Shown: positions 16,865-26,636, numbered from the stretch's first letter. The stretch: 29,697 nt of DNA from CAYTSW01 sp964440605 (GCA_964440605.1 CAYTSW010000019.1:1-29697); one strand, 5' to 3'. Numbers and translations: made by a program. The notes: generated from the sequence alone by a model not told the origin.

Positions 16865-18283
16865 ATGATCCAACCCAGAGCGTTCACCGCCGCCGCGGCC
16901 GCCAGCCTCCTCGCGTGGGGCGCGCTGCTCGCCGGCTGCGACAACGGCGAGGGCCAGGTCAGCGTAGACAACGCCAAGACCCAGCCGTCGAAGGAAGCGT
17001 CCGCTTCGACCGACGTGACGGAAAAGCCGGGCGTGGACCCCGCCGGCCCGGTCAGCGGCGACGAGCTGCGCGCCGCTCGCGAGGGCACGACCCTCAGCCG
17101 GCCCACGAAGGAAGAGATCCAGGAGAAGAAGGAGGAGTTGGCCCAGGATGACCGCGAGCTCAACAAGCGGGTCACCGACGCCGGCCTGCCTCCCATCGAC
17201 GGCAACGAACCCCGCTTCACGATCACCGGTGACCTGGAGCAGCACGCCGGCAAGGTCTACACGAAGGACACCATCGAGTTCGCCTTCGAGTTCAAGAACA
17301 CAGGCCAGACGGACCTCGAAGTCCGGCGGATCTCGACGAGCTGCGGCTGCACCGCTGTGCGCGGGATCGCCGGCAACGTCTACCCACCCGGGACGGGCGA
17401 CGTGATGCGCGTGCGGTATACGCCTCGCGGGCCCGGCGATGCACGCAAGTTCGTGCAGGTCTTCACGAACGACCCCGTTCAGTCCGTCACGCGCCTGACC
17501 ATCGGCGCGGAGATGGTTCCCATCGCGACGGTCGAGCCGCGGCTGCAACAGCTCGGCGACCTGCGCGCCGGCAAGGAGCACACGTTTACCTTCTACGTGA
17601 CCAGCGGCGACCCCAACCTCGAGATCAAGCGCGTCAGCAGCGGCAGCCAGAATCTCGCGTTCGAGGTAGGCGATCCCGAGCCGGTGGAAAACGACCCCGC
17701 CGCCGCGATCCGTTACCCGGTGACGGTCACGCTGGCCAGCACCATCCCCGCCGCCCGCTTCCAGGCGGGCGTGGACATCGAGGTCGTCGGCAAGCCCGAG
17801 GGCTTTGCCGAGGCCATCGAAGGCGTCACAACGACCCGGCTGATCGGGAACTTCCGGGGCGACCTCATTCTGAACCCGCGCTTCGGTCGCGTCACGGCCA
17901 AGCAGGTCAGCACGCCGTTCGAGCTGTCCACGATCGTGAGCACCGACTCGGGGCGCGACTTCGAGATCACCCGCGCATGGGTGGACAACGCGACTTTCGA
18001 CACGAGCGATCTCGAGTTCGTCAGCGAGCGTCTCGCCGGTGCGACCAAGGTGGGTCCGGACGGGTCCACCGTCCCCGACCAGCCCAAGTGGCGGATCACC
18101 GTCCGAGGCGTCACGCCCAAGGACCCCGGAGTCTTCCGCGGGATGCTCATGATCGAGTCCAACCTTGAAGACGAGGGCCCTGCGCAGATGATCTTCAGCG
18201 GCTTCACTCGCGCCGACGGTGACGAGCCCCAAGGCGTGCCGCAACGTCGCAGCATCCCGCTACGCCCCTCGAGCAACGAGTAA
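16865..18283 (+). CDS. DUF1573-domain lipoprotein
   Basis: 472 residues from ATG 16865 (MIQPRAFTAAAAAS); the frame is open upstream through the tRNA 3' exon, but the lipoprotein signal fixes this start. The signal LLAWGALLAGC ends in lipobox LAGC at Cys24. A polar linker (about 25-110) precedes the DUF1573 module, with FEFKNTGQTDLEV and the diagnostic TSCGCTAV, followed by PPGTGDVMRVRYTPRG and further Ig-like beta-sandwich repeats to the C-terminus. DUF1573 proteins are abundant in planctomycetes and Bacteroidetes; they resemble Ig-like/ASPM-SPD-2 folds, with no established biochemical role. A strong terminator follows. Confidence 0.87.
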   Translation: MIQPRAFTAAAAASLLAWGALLAGCDNGEGQVSVDNAKTQPSKEASASTDVTEKPGVDPAGPVSGDELRAAREGTTLSRPTKEEIQEKKEELAQDDRELNKRVTDAGLPPIDGNEPRFTITGDLEQHAGKVYTKDTIEFAFEFKNTGQTDLEVRRISTSCGCTAVRGIAGNVYPPGTGDVMRVRYTPRGPGDARKFVQVFTNDPVQSVTRLTIGAEMVPIATVEPRLQQLGDLRAGKEHTFTFYVTSGDPNLEIKRVSSGSQNLAFEVGDPEPVENDPAAAIRYPVTVTLASTIPAARFQAGVDIEVVGKPEGFAEAIEGVTTTRLIGNFRGDLILNPRFGRVTAKQVSTPFELSTIVSTDSGRDFEITRAWVDNATFDTSDLEFVSERLAGATKVGPDGSTVPDQPKWRITVRGVTPKDPGVFRGMLMIESNLEDEGPAQMIFSGFTRADGDEPQGVPQRRSIPLRPSSNE

Positions 18284-18316
18284 CAAGGGCGGCGTCGTTC
18301 CTCAGCAGGTACCCAC

Positions 18317-18353
18317 GCGGGCGGCTCGCTCTGAGCCGCCCGCTTCTCGTTTT
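18317..18353 (+). terminator. Strong rho-independent terminator
   Basis: A perfect 11-bp stem (GCGGGCGGCTC with GAGCCGCCCGC) with a 5-nt loop is followed by TTCTCGTTTT. It begins 34 nt after the DUF1573 stop and ends that transcript before the small lipoprotein gene. Confidence 0.85.
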
Positions 18354-18393
18354 GGTGGGTGTGCGGGTGCCCATGTGGACTCGCGGCGGCGAG

Positions 18394-18413
18394 CATGTTG
18401 CACCGGGGCAACA
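18394..18413 (+). promoter_or_regulatory. Hairpin upstream of the small lipoprotein gene
   Basis: ATGTTGC pairs with GCAACAT (7 bp, 6-nt loop ACCGGG) about 70 nt before the small lipoprotein start. It might be an operator-like inverted repeat or a leader structure. No partner protein is suggested by the sequence. Confidence 0.25.
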
Positions 18414-18483
18414 TCACAACGCAGGAGACCGTCCCAGCGGCGGTGCGCAGCATTGGCACGGGGATTGTCCAGGATTTGCCGAC

Positions 18484-18825
18484 ATGCGCAGAGATGGACA
18501 CATGATGGCGTTGGGGGTGTCGGTGCTCGCGGGCATTGTGGGCGGAACGCTCGGCGGGTGCAGCGCCGGATCGCCCGCGACGCATGACGGGCAGGGTGCG
18601 ACGCGCTTGGTGCCGGCGGCGACGCCGGTGTACGCGACGGACGCGCTGCGGGCCTGGGAGGAGCGTCCGGGCACACCCCCCGAGGTAGCACGCTTCGAGT
18701 TTGCCCGGAACAACTCGGACGTCGCGGCGCGCACGCCGACGGCGCTGCGGGCGACGGACCAATGGCCCGAGCCGGCGCGTCCACCCGAACGGATCCCGAT
18801 TTTCCGCTTCTTCGAACAGCGGTGA
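18484..18825 (+). CDS. Small putative lipoprotein
   Basis: 113 residues from ATG 18484; AGGA lies about 10 nt upstream, and an ATG pair at 18502/18505 is an alternative. The N-terminus MRRDGHMMALGVSVLAGIVG leads to lipobox LGGC, so the mature protein would be about 85 residues, lipid anchored. The rest is rich in Ala, Pro, Arg and Thr with short conserved-looking blocks (YATDALRAWEERPGTPPE, PIFRFFEQR) and no known domain. It stands alone between the terminator after the DUF1573 gene and the HU promoter. Coding potential is supported by the signal and codon bias only. Confidence 0.6.
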   Translation: MRRDGHMMALGVSVLAGIVGGTLGGCSAGSPATHDGQGATRLVPAATPVYATDALRAWEERPGTPPEVARFEFARNNSDVAARTPTALRATDQWPEPARPPERIPIFRFFEQR

Positions 18826-18901
18826 GCCCCGGACTCGGCAAGAGCTGCGCGATCCTCACAAGACCCGGACTACGCGGGGGCGATGTGTTCAAAGTCCATC
18901 A

Positions 18902-18930
18902 TTGACCCGCCCTTATGTTTCGGGCATACT
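18902..18930 (+). promoter_or_regulatory. Sigma70-type promoter of the HU gene
   Basis: TTGACC (18902-18907) and CATACT (18925-18930) are spaced by exactly 17 nt; five and four of six bases match the consensus. It lies about 125 nt before the HU start and has no competing gene in between, making it the clearest promoter in the window. Confidence 0.7.
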
Positions 18931-19056
18931 CCTCTGACGCTTCGCGGCCGAGGGTCGGATCGTGGCGTTTTCCGGAGCCGATGCTGCACCCGCATGGCAG
19001 TGTCGACGGGCGAAAGACTCGTGAGCCCGTGCCGAGCAGGAGGCGGCGGCCGCGCG

Positions 19057-19416
19057 ATGGACACCATCACGAAAAAAGAGCTCATCGATCGGATCGCCGA
19101 GCGCACGAACCAGAAGCGGACCGACGTCAAGAAAACGGTGCAGACCTTTCTCGACGAGGTGATTGTGGAACTGGGCAAGGGCAACCGCCTGGAGTTCCGC
19201 GACTTCGGAGTCTTCGAGATCCGCCAGCGTAAGGCGCGGGTGGCCCAGAACCCCAAGACGCTCGAGCCGGTCGAAGTGCCGGCGAAGAAGGTCGTGAAGT
19301 TCAAGGTCGGTCGGCTGATGCAACAGTCGGTCGACAGCGACGAGATCGCGGACGGGCGGGACGGAGCGGCGGCTGAGGTCAAGCCCGCCGGCGCGTCGCG
19401 CTCCGCGCGCCACTGA
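19057..19416 (+). CDS. HU/IHF-family DNA-binding protein
   Basis: Histone-like nucleoid protein that bends and compacts DNA as a dimer. 119 residues from ATG 19057, with AGGAGG about 13 nt upstream; an in-frame ATG at 18994 would add an unsupported 21 residues. The first 90 residues are canonical: TKKELIDRIAERTNQKRTDV, then ELGKGNRLEFRDFGVFEIR, then the DNA-intercalating arm RKARVAQNPKT and VPAKKVVKFKVG. A 25-residue tail (DEIADGRDGAAAEVKPAG...) extends beyond the usual length, with acidic then basic residues. It has its own promoter and is 145 nt upstream of the aldolase gene. HU versus IHF subtype cannot be decided by eye. Confidence 0.95.
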   Translation: MDTITKKELIDRIAERTNQKRTDVKKTVQTFLDEVIVELGKGNRLEFRDFGVFEIRQRKARVAQNPKTLEPVEVPAKKVVKFKVGRLMQQSVDSDEIADGRDGAAAEVKPAGASRSARH

Positions 19417-19480
19417 CGCGTTGCGCCATCGTCCATCCCGGCATCGCGTCTGCGGGGCAGCGGTCCCGCGGCGTGGGCGG

Positions 19481-19496
19481 CGGTGCTATCCTCGCG
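19481..19496 (+). promoter_or_regulatory. Extended -10 promoter motif upstream of the aldolase gene
   Basis: CGGTGCTATCCTCGCG contains TGCTATCCT, an extended -10 (TGnTATCCT), 66 nt before the aldolase start. The same 16 bases occur on the minus strand upstream of the aminotransferase gene at 28153-28168. No -35 is evident, as expected for extended -10 promoters. Confidence 0.5.
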
Positions 19497-19561
19497 CATC
19501 GCATCAACCAATCCGTCCCATGCGCCGGTTCGGCGCTTTGCCCCTCCGCGGAGGAACCACG

Positions 19562-20647
<1,086 letters not shown>

Positions 20648-20685
20648 GCGATCCATCGACGGAGAATGAAGGTTCATTTAGATGA

Positions 20686-20713
20686 AACCGGCGTGCCAAC
20701 AGGCACGCCGGTT
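20686..20713 (+). terminator. Terminator-like hairpin after fbaB
   Basis: A perfect 12-bp stem (AACCGGCGTGCC with GGCACGCCGGTT) closes an AACA loop 39 nt after the aldolase stop. No T-run follows (GTCGTGC), so termination may be inefficient or Rho-assisted. Confidence 0.6.
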
Positions 20714-20833
20714 GTCGTGCGCCCACCGTGGTAACCCTCTGCAAACGCCGCGTTTACGCCGGCGGTCGCGGTGAAGCCGGGTTCATGGATCTAATGCTTG
20801 CTTCTACGGGGCTCTCGGCATGGGGATCGGCGA

Positions 20834-20861
20834 TTGCCCTCTGCTTGCGCGCGTGTAGGGT
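20834..20861 (+). promoter_or_regulatory. Possible promoter of the DUF4394 gene
   Basis: TTGCCC (20834-20839) and TAGGGT (20856-20861) are 16 nt apart, about 85 nt before the gene. The -10 hexamer is poor, so confidence is low. A 6-bp inverted repeat, CCTGAC with GTCAGG, follows at 20865-20880. Confidence 0.3.
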
Positions 20862-20944
20862 CGCCCTGACAGGAGTCAGGCCGCCCTCCGCCGCACGCTG
20901 GGGGCGGATATGCAATCGAAAGTCCTCATCGCGCAGGAGTAGAG

Positions 20945-21820
20945 ATGACGACCATCAACACCCGTACGCGCCGCATCGGCGCCGCCCTCGCCACGACCGC
21001 GCGTCTCACCGCCGCCGGCGCCGCGCAGGCCGAAGTCGCCTTAGGTGTCACGGACAGCCAGTCGCTGTTTCAGTTCAACACGAACAACCCCACCAACATC
21101 GAGATGGGCAACTTCATCACCGGCCTCGAGGCCAACGAGACTGTCCTCGGCATCGACTGGCAGGCCAACGGCGACACCATCTACGCTCTCGGCAGCCTCA
21201 ACAACCTCTACACGCTCGACCGCGACACCGGCGAGGCGACGCTCGTCGGAGAAGGCGGCTTCAGCCCCAAACTCGACGGTTTGCAGTTCGGCTTCGACAT
21301 CAACCCCATCACCGAGCAGACGTGGGTCGTCTCCGAAGCCGACCAGAACCTGCGCATCGATCTCGACGACGGCACAGCGAGCGCTGAGGACGGCCTCGCC
21401 TACGGCATGGGCGACCTCAACAACGGCATCGACGCCAACGTCACCGCCATCGCCGCCGGCACGGTGCCCCGCGGGTTCAGCGCCACCGTCTTCGGCATCG
21501 ACACGGCGCTCGACGTGCTCGTCACCGTGGGCGAGGATGGCGAGCTCACCACCGTGGGGTCGCTCAACATCGACCTTTCGGAGATCAACGGCTTCGATAT
21601 CTCGCAGGCGACCGGGATGGCGTACCTCGCCGGCCAGCGCGCCGACGAGTCGGCCGCCGACCTCTGGTCCATCGACCTCGCGACCGGCGAAGCCTCGCTG
21701 ATCGACGAGATCGCCGGCGGCCCGCAGGTGACGGCGTTCACGGTCGTGCCCTCGCCCGGCGCCGCGTTCGCGGCTCTGGCGGCGGCCCCGGCGTTCATCC
21801 GCCGTTGTCGCAAGGCTTGA
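20945..21820 (+). CDS. DUF4394-domain secreted protein with PEP-CTERM-like tail
   Basis: 291 residues from ATG 20945, with GCAGGAG upstream. Residues 1-30 resemble a signal peptide (RRIGAALATTARLTAAGAAQAEV). The DUF4394 region (about 35-265) shows the repeated Gly/Asp/Thr beta pattern typical of the family: ETVLGIDWQANGDTIYALGS, LYTLDRDTGEATLVGEG, LDGLQFGFDINPITEQTWVV and SEADQNLRIDLDDG. The last 24 residues, VPSPGAAFAALAAAPAFIRRCRKA, give a VPSPG motif, a short hydrophobic stretch and a basic end, as in planctomycete PEP-CTERM-type sorting signals read by an exosortase. Likely surface attached; function unknown. A bidirectional terminator lies downstream. Confidence 0.82.
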   Translation: MTTINTRTRRIGAALATTARLTAAGAAQAEVALGVTDSQSLFQFNTNNPTNIEMGNFITGLEANETVLGIDWQANGDTIYALGSLNNLYTLDRDTGEATLVGEGGFSPKLDGLQFGFDINPITEQTWVVSEADQNLRIDLDDGTASAEDGLAYGMGDLNNGIDANVTAIAAGTVPRGFSATVFGIDTALDVLVTVGEDGELTTVGSLNIDLSEINGFDISQATGMAYLAGQRADESAADLWSIDLATGEASLIDEIAGGPQVTAFTVVPSPGAAFAALAAAPAFIRRCRKA

Positions 21821-21934
21821 TCCGACTCAACTACTTCATCACCCCGACGTGATCTCGCCCGCCACGCCCCTGCCGATTCGCGGAGGAGAGCCAGCGACCG
21901 CGGCCGCGCGTGCTACAACCGATCAAGCTCACCC

Positions 21935-21974
21935 AAGGGCCGGACGCCGACCGGGGCGTGCGGCCCTTTCTCTG
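21935..21974 (+). terminator. Terminator hairpin between convergent genes
   Basis: AAGGGCCG pairs with CGGCCCTT, with an inner ACGCC/GGCGT stem, followed by TCTCTG. It lies in the 187-nt gap between the convergent DUF4394 and metallopeptidase genes, 114 nt and 33 nt from their stops, so it can serve both. Confidence 0.6.
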
Positions 21975-22007
21975 CGCACTTCGGTTGAGCGCGTGAGCCG
22001 TCGTGCG

Positions 22008-23219
22008 TCAGCGGTAGACGACCTCGGGCTGGAACGCGTTCTGCTCGTCTCGACGGACCCAGGTGAGGTGGGCGTCGACGCCGAGGCCGGTGATGGAGAC
22101 GGTCGGCAAGGTGTTGCCGCGCGCAGGGGTCAGTGTGAGTTCGGGCTGGCGGCGGGCGTCGGGCGGGGCGGGCGATTGGAACAGATCGTCGTCGGCGGAG
22201 TCGAACTCGATCTCGAAGCCGCTCTCGAAACGCTTGAGCTTGAAGCTGCGCGCGCGGAGCTCGGCCTTGAGCTGGTCGATGGATGTCACGTGGACGTCGT
22301 TGTCGGCGAGGAACTGGATGCCGTGGCCTAAGAATTCGAGCCGTTCGGTGGCGGTGGAAATGGGGTCGGGCTCGAGCTCGAGGGTCCAGCGTTTCCAGGC
22401 GTCTTCGAAGGCTTGGAGGTTGGTGGTCTGGAAGGCGTCCTGAAGCGCTTGTTCGAGTTGAAGGCCGCGGGAGGTGCCGCGGATGAAGCGCTCGAAGGCC
22501 TCGGCGTAGCGCCCGTTGTCGGCGTGGATGAGGAAGTGGGCGATGGACCAGGCCTGGTCGTACATCATGGCGGTGCGCGCGTCGCCGCCGGTGACGCGGC
22601 GCGACCACTCGCGGTCGTCCATGCGGATGAAGGTGTCGAAGGGCAGCGTGCGATGTTCGTTGATCGCCCGCTTGATGCGCGCCAGGCGTGACGACGGGAC
22701 GAGGCCCGTTTGCAGCCGACCGCGGATGAGCAAGGACTTGCCGAAGTATTCGGCGAGGCCTTCGTTGGCCCAGATGGGGAAGTTGCCGCCGATGCGCAGG
22801 TGCGCGAACTGGTGAAAGCCCTCGTGCTGGAGGACGTGCCACATGCGGGCCGGCTCTCGGTCGTAGGCCCAGGTCGCCAGGCCGGCTTCGTTCTGCGAGT
22901 AGAAGAAGACGCCGCCGGTGTTCTGCGCGTTGACGCCCTTGGAGGCCATGTGCTCGATGTAGGCATCGCGGGTCGTGAGGATGTGCAGCTTGACCGGCTG
23001 GGCGTTACGCACGTGGAAAGACGAGAACATGTCCGTGTACGCGCCGAAGACGGCGTCCATGTGATCCGCGACGACCTCGATCTCCCCGCGAGGGAGGTCG
23101 GTGGTGATCTGATAGCAGCGGCTGTTGAGCTGCCATGTCTGCTGGGCGCTCGCGAGCGGCGCTGCAATCGCGACCAGCGCGAGTGCGATGCAGGCAGGGA
23201 ACTGGCGTGGGTGGAGCAC
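22008..23219 (-). CDS. Secreted HExxH (gluzincin-like) metallopeptidase, DUF1570-type
   Basis: 403 residues from GTG 23219, with GGAGGA 5-6 nt upstream. Residues 1-25 are a Sec signal peptide (ALALVAIAAPLASAQ). A zinc site is visible: HEGFH at 132-136 and the third-ligand motif NEGLAEYF at 152-159 (Glu153), the HExxH...NExxAEYF pattern of gluzincins and of DUF1570 proteins. Upstream, PVKLHILTTRDAYIEHMA is a conserved DUF1570-like strand-helix. The C-terminal part (about 260-400) is of unknown fold. It begins 36 nt after the alanyl-tRNA synthetase stop on the same strand, so the two are probably co-transcribed. Substrate unknown; the secreted location is inferred from the signal. Confidence 0.85.
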   Translation of the reverse strand: MLHPRQFPACIALALVAIAAPLASAQQTWQLNSRCYQITTDLPRGEIEVVADHMDAVFGAYTDMFSSFHVRNAQPVKLHILTTRDAYIEHMASKGVNAQNTGGVFFYSQNEAGLATWAYDREPARMWHVLQHEGFHQFAHLRIGGNFPIWANEGLAEYFGKSLLIRGRLQTGLVPSSRLARIKRAINEHRTLPFDTFIRMDDREWSRRVTGGDARTAMMYDQAWSIAHFLIHADNGRYAEAFERFIRGTSRGLQLEQALQDAFQTTNLQAFEDAWKRWTLELEPDPISTATERLEFLGHGIQFLADNDVHVTSIDQLKAELRARSFKLKRFESGFEIEFDSADDDLFQSPAPPDARRQPELTLTPARGNTLPTVSITGLGVDAHLTWVRRDEQNAFQPEVVYR

Positions 23220-23255
23220 GGGAATCCTCCGGCGTGGGTCGTTCCAGTCTTACCG

Positions 23256-26096
23256 CTAGACGAGCTTTTCGATTGCGAATGCGCGAGCACGGTCGAGCGC
23301 GACGTCGACCTTATCAGGCTCGGTACCGCCGCCCTGGGCTTTGTCGGGTTTGCCGCCTCCCTTGCCGCCGCAGGCGGTGGAGGTCTCGCGGACCCAATCA
23401 CCGGCCTTGAGCCCCTTCTCGATGAGCGGCTTGGGGACCTGCGCGGCGATGGAGACCTTGCCTTCGTCGTCATCGACGCTGGCGATGAGGATCGCGGCGT
23501 CCGGGTGGTTGCCGCGAAGCGTGTCCATCGCTGCCAGCAGCGAGCCGCGATCCGAGCCCGCCGGGATGAGCCCGACGATGAAGGGCCCTGACGCCTCCTG
23601 CGCGAGCGCCTTGGCGGCCGCGATGGCCTGGTTTTTGCCCGCGGCGGCGGCCTGCTTGCGCGCGGCCTTGAGGCGGTCCTGCAGCGTTGTCAGCCGGCGC
23701 ATGAGATCCGCCCTCCGCGCCACCGGCAGCTCCTCACGCTCGATCATCTCCTGCAGCTCGCTGACCTCGGGCGCGAGGTACTGATCGCCCAGTCGCTCGG
23801 CGCCGCTGAGGCGGGAAGAAATCTCTTCCGCGCGCCGACGCGCTTGCCGGGCCGGTTCGCGCGTGAGCGCGGTGACGCGGCGCACGCCCTTGGAGACCGC
23901 TTCTTCGACTACGATGGCGAACTCTTCGGCGTCGGCGGCCGAGAGCAGGTGCGTGCCGCCGCAGAACTCGATGGAACACTCGTCCCACTTCACGTCGTCG
24001 GGGCGGTTCTTCATCTCGGTCAGCGGCCCGCCGATGGCGACGACGCGCACCGGGTCGGGATACGTCTCGCCGAAAACCGCGCGCACGTTGCGGATGCCCT
24101 TGGCCTGCTCCAGCGGCAGCGTCTCGACGTGCACCGGGTGACCCACGCCGATCGCCTGGAGCACGATGGACTCGATGCGCTTGATCTCGTCACAGCTCAG
24201 CGGGGCGGTATGGCTGAAGTCGAAACGCAGGCGGTCGGGCGCGACGAGCGAGCCCTTCTGATCGACGTGCTGGCCCAGCACGGTGCGCAGGGCGTAGTTG
24301 AGCAGGTGTGTCGCGGTGTGGTTGGCGGCGATGTCGAGCCGGCGCGGGTCGTCACGGCGGACTTCGAGCGTCTCGCCGACGCGGATCTCGCCCTTGTTGG
24401 CGCGGCCGATGTGGACGATGTACTCACCGCAGCGAACGACATTCTCGAGGTGAAACTCCCCACCGCGGTGGTCGACGAGGCGTCCGACGTCGGCGACCTG
24501 ACCACCCTGCTCGGCGTACAGATTGGTTCGGTCAAGGACGACCGCGAAGCGGTCGGCGGGGCGCGTGTTGGTGGCGTTGATGTGGGTGTCGAAGTCGGTG
24601 CCATTCCAGATGACGCGCACGTGGGCGTTGCAGATGCGGCCCTCGTACTTGGGCGAGTCGTCCGTCGGCTTGATGCGCCACTTGGTCCGCAGGACGTCGA
24701 GCTGTTCGGTGCCCAGCAGCAGGTCGGCGTGCTCACCCTTGTGCCCCGGCCCGCGGCTGCGCTCGCGGGCCTCTTCCATGAGGCGGTGGAAGCCCTCGAC
24801 ATCGACGGTGAGCCCGCGCTCGGTCGCCATCTGCTGCGTGAGGTCGATCGGGAATCCGTACGTGTCGTGGAGCTTGAAGGCGTCCTCGGCCGTCACACTG
24901 CGGCGATCGCCGGTGGACTGCTCGAAGAGGGCGAGTCCTTGCAAGAGGGTGCGTCCGAAGGCCTCTTCCTCGTCCTTGATGATGTGCTGGGCCCGCTCGA
25001 CGGCTGAATGAACCTCGGGGAAGACGTCGCCGAGTTGTTCACCGACGACCGGCACGATCTTGTGCAGGAAGGCGCCCTCGACGCCCATGACCTGCCGCCC
25101 GTAGCGCACGGCTCGTCGCAGGATAGACCGCAGGACGTACTCGCGCCCGGTGTTGCCGGGCTGGGCGCCGTCGGCGATGGCGACCGTCAGCGTGCGCACG
25201 TGGTCGGCGATGACGCGGTACGCGGTGTCGACGGGGTCCTCGAAGCTGGAGCCGTACGCCTTGGCCTTGCACACTTGGGCGATGCGCTCGAAGTAGGGCG
25301 TGAAGACGTCGGTGTCGTAATTGCTGGTCTTGCCCTGGAGGACGCGGGCGATGCGCTCAAAGCCCATGCCGGTGTCGACGTGGCGGGCGGGGAGTGGTTT
25401 GAGCGACGTGGGGCCGCGGCGGTCGAACTGGATGAAGACGAGGTTCCAGATCTCGACGACGTTGTCGTGATCCTGGTTGACGAGTTCGTAGCCGGGCTTG
25501 GCGGCGCGCTCTTCATCGGAGCGTCCGTCGTAGTGGATCTCGGCGCAGGGGCCGCAGGGCCCGGTGTCGCCCATCTCCCAGAAGTTGTCCTTCATGTCGC
25601 CCGGGATGACGCGGGAGGCGGGCAGGTGCTTGAGCCACAGCTCGTAGGCCTCGCGGTCGGGGTCCAGACCGAGTTCGCGGTTCCCCTTGAAGTATGTCGC
25701 GTAGAGGCGTTCGGGGTCGATGCCCCAGACGCCGGTGAGGAGTTCCCACGCCCAGTCGATGGCCTCGGCCTTGAAGTAGTCGCCGAAGGACCAGTTTCCA
25801 AGCATTTCGAAGAAGGTGTGGTGATAGCTGTCCTTGCCGACGTCGTCGAGGTCGTTGTGCTTGCCCCCCGCGCGGATGCACTTCTGGCTGTTCGCGGCGC
25901 GCTTGAGGCCCTGGAGCGGGCTGCCCGGCGCGACCTCGCCCAGGAAGGCGGGCTTGAACTGGTTCATGCCGGCGTTGGCGAAGAGAAGGGTGGGGTCGTC
26001 GTGCGGGACGACGGGCGAGGAGGGGACGAAGCGGTGGGCGTGACGCTCCACGAAGAAGTCGATGAACTGCTGTCGGATCTGGGCGGCGGAGGGCAT
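23256..26096 (-). CDS. alaS: Alanyl-tRNA synthetase
   Basis: Charges tRNA-Ala with alanine and proofreads Ser/Gly mischarging. 946 residues, in the normal range (about 870-960), from ATG 26096 (MPSAAQIRQQFIDFF) after AAGGGA; the longer upstream frame is not conserved. The class II catalytic core holds LLFANAGMNQFKPAFLG, HTFFEMLGNWSFGDYF and EIWNLVFIQF plus HVDTGMGFERIARVLQGK. The editing domain carries zinc-binding HTATHLLNY near residue 588 and CGGTHLLS near 712. The C-terminal DHHA1 domain ends with CGGKGGGKPDKAQGGGTEPDKV. The metallopeptidase gene follows by 36 nt. The SnoaL-like gene is divergent on the other side. Confidence 0.98.
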   Translation of the reverse strand: MPSAAQIRQQFIDFFVERHAHRFVPSSPVVPHDDPTLLFANAGMNQFKPAFLGEVAPGSPLQGLKRAANSQKCIRAGGKHNDLDDVGKDSYHHTFFEMLGNWSFGDYFKAEAIDWAWELLTGVWGIDPERLYATYFKGNRELGLDPDREAYELWLKHLPASRVIPGDMKDNFWEMGDTGPCGPCAEIHYDGRSDEERAAKPGYELVNQDHDNVVEIWNLVFIQFDRRGPTSLKPLPARHVDTGMGFERIARVLQGKTSNYDTDVFTPYFERIAQVCKAKAYGSSFEDPVDTAYRVIADHVRTLTVAIADGAQPGNTGREYVLRSILRRAVRYGRQVMGVEGAFLHKIVPVVGEQLGDVFPEVHSAVERAQHIIKDEEEAFGRTLLQGLALFEQSTGDRRSVTAEDAFKLHDTYGFPIDLTQQMATERGLTVDVEGFHRLMEEARERSRGPGHKGEHADLLLGTEQLDVLRTKWRIKPTDDSPKYEGRICNAHVRVIWNGTDFDTHINATNTRPADRFAVVLDRTNLYAEQGGQVADVGRLVDHRGGEFHLENVVRCGEYIVHIGRANKGEIRVGETLEVRRDDPRRLDIAANHTATHLLNYALRTVLGQHVDQKGSLVAPDRLRFDFSHTAPLSCDEIKRIESIVLQAIGVGHPVHVETLPLEQAKGIRNVRAVFGETYPDPVRVVAIGGPLTEMKNRPDDVKWDECSIEFCGGTHLLSAADAEEFAIVVEEAVSKGVRRVTALTREPARQARRRAEEISSRLSGAERLGDQYLAPEVSELQEMIEREELPVARRADLMRRLTTLQDRLKAARKQAAAAGKNQAIAAAKALAQEASGPFIVGLIPAGSDRGSLLAAMDTLRGNHPDAAILIASVDDDEGKVSIAAQVPKPLIEKGLKAGDWVRETSTACGGKGGGKPDKAQGGGTEPDKVDVALDRARAFAIEKLV

Positions 26097-26261
26097 GGGG
26101 GCGAATCGTCCCTTGAGCGGCGGTGGAAGGCCCGGTACGGGCGTCGGGCGGGTGTGGGTGCTGACGTGTCCCGCGAAAACGCCGGAGTGTATGGGCATCT
26201 CCCGGGTCCTGGTGTACCCTATCACAACCCGTACTCAAGAGCGGGAGAACAGGAGCGCGAG

Positions 26262-26636
26262 ATGAACTGCGAAAACAGCGTGAACCACCGGATCGGCCAG
26301 GATGTGGTCGACCACGTCAACAGTGGCATCGACTCCGATGCGCCGCTGTGGGACAAGCACTACCACCCGGACTTCGAGTCGGTGGAGGGCGACGGCACGA
26401 CGCACAAGGGCCGCGCACAGGTGCAGGAGAAGCACAACTGGTGGAACGGCATGATGACGGTGCACTCGGTCAGCGCTGAGGGCCCCTTCGTCGGCGACTC
26501 GGGGTTCACGGTGATGTTCACCATGGACGTGGAGGCGAAGGACGGCTCTCAGCCGCGCAGCACCATGCGGGAGATCGGGGTGTACACGGTGAAAGACGGC
26601 AAGGTGGTGCGAGAGGAGTTCATGTATGGGGGGTAG
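26262..26636 (+). CDS. SnoaL/NTF2-like small protein
   Basis: 124 residues from ATG 26262 after AGGAG at 7 nt. The alpha+beta barrel-type pattern of the NTF2/SnoaL superfamily is visible: an N-terminal helix, then LWDKHYHPDFESVEGDGTTHKG, KHNWWNGMM, and strands ending MREIGVYTVKDGKVVREEFMYG, which is the typical SnoaL closing strand pair. Members include polyketide cyclases, ketosteroid isomerases and many unassigned enzymes; no substrate can be proposed. It is divergent from alaS across a 165-nt gap and convergent with the aminotransferase gene. It is an isolated gene without an operon partner. Confidence 0.82.
   Translation: MNCENSVNHRIGQDVVDHVNSGIDSDAPLWDKHYHPDFESVEGDGTTHKGRAQVQEKHNWWNGMMTVHSVSAEGPFVGDSGFTVMFTMDVEAKDGSQPRSTMREIGVYTVKDGKVVREEFMYGG

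Noticed and set aside
16174..17253. Long minus-strand open frames across the tRNA exon, intron and downstream spacer (also 16247-16765)
   Set aside because: They overlap a well-supported structured RNA and the DUF1573 start, have no recognisable domain, and reflect high GC. They are not an intron-encoded homing endonuclease.
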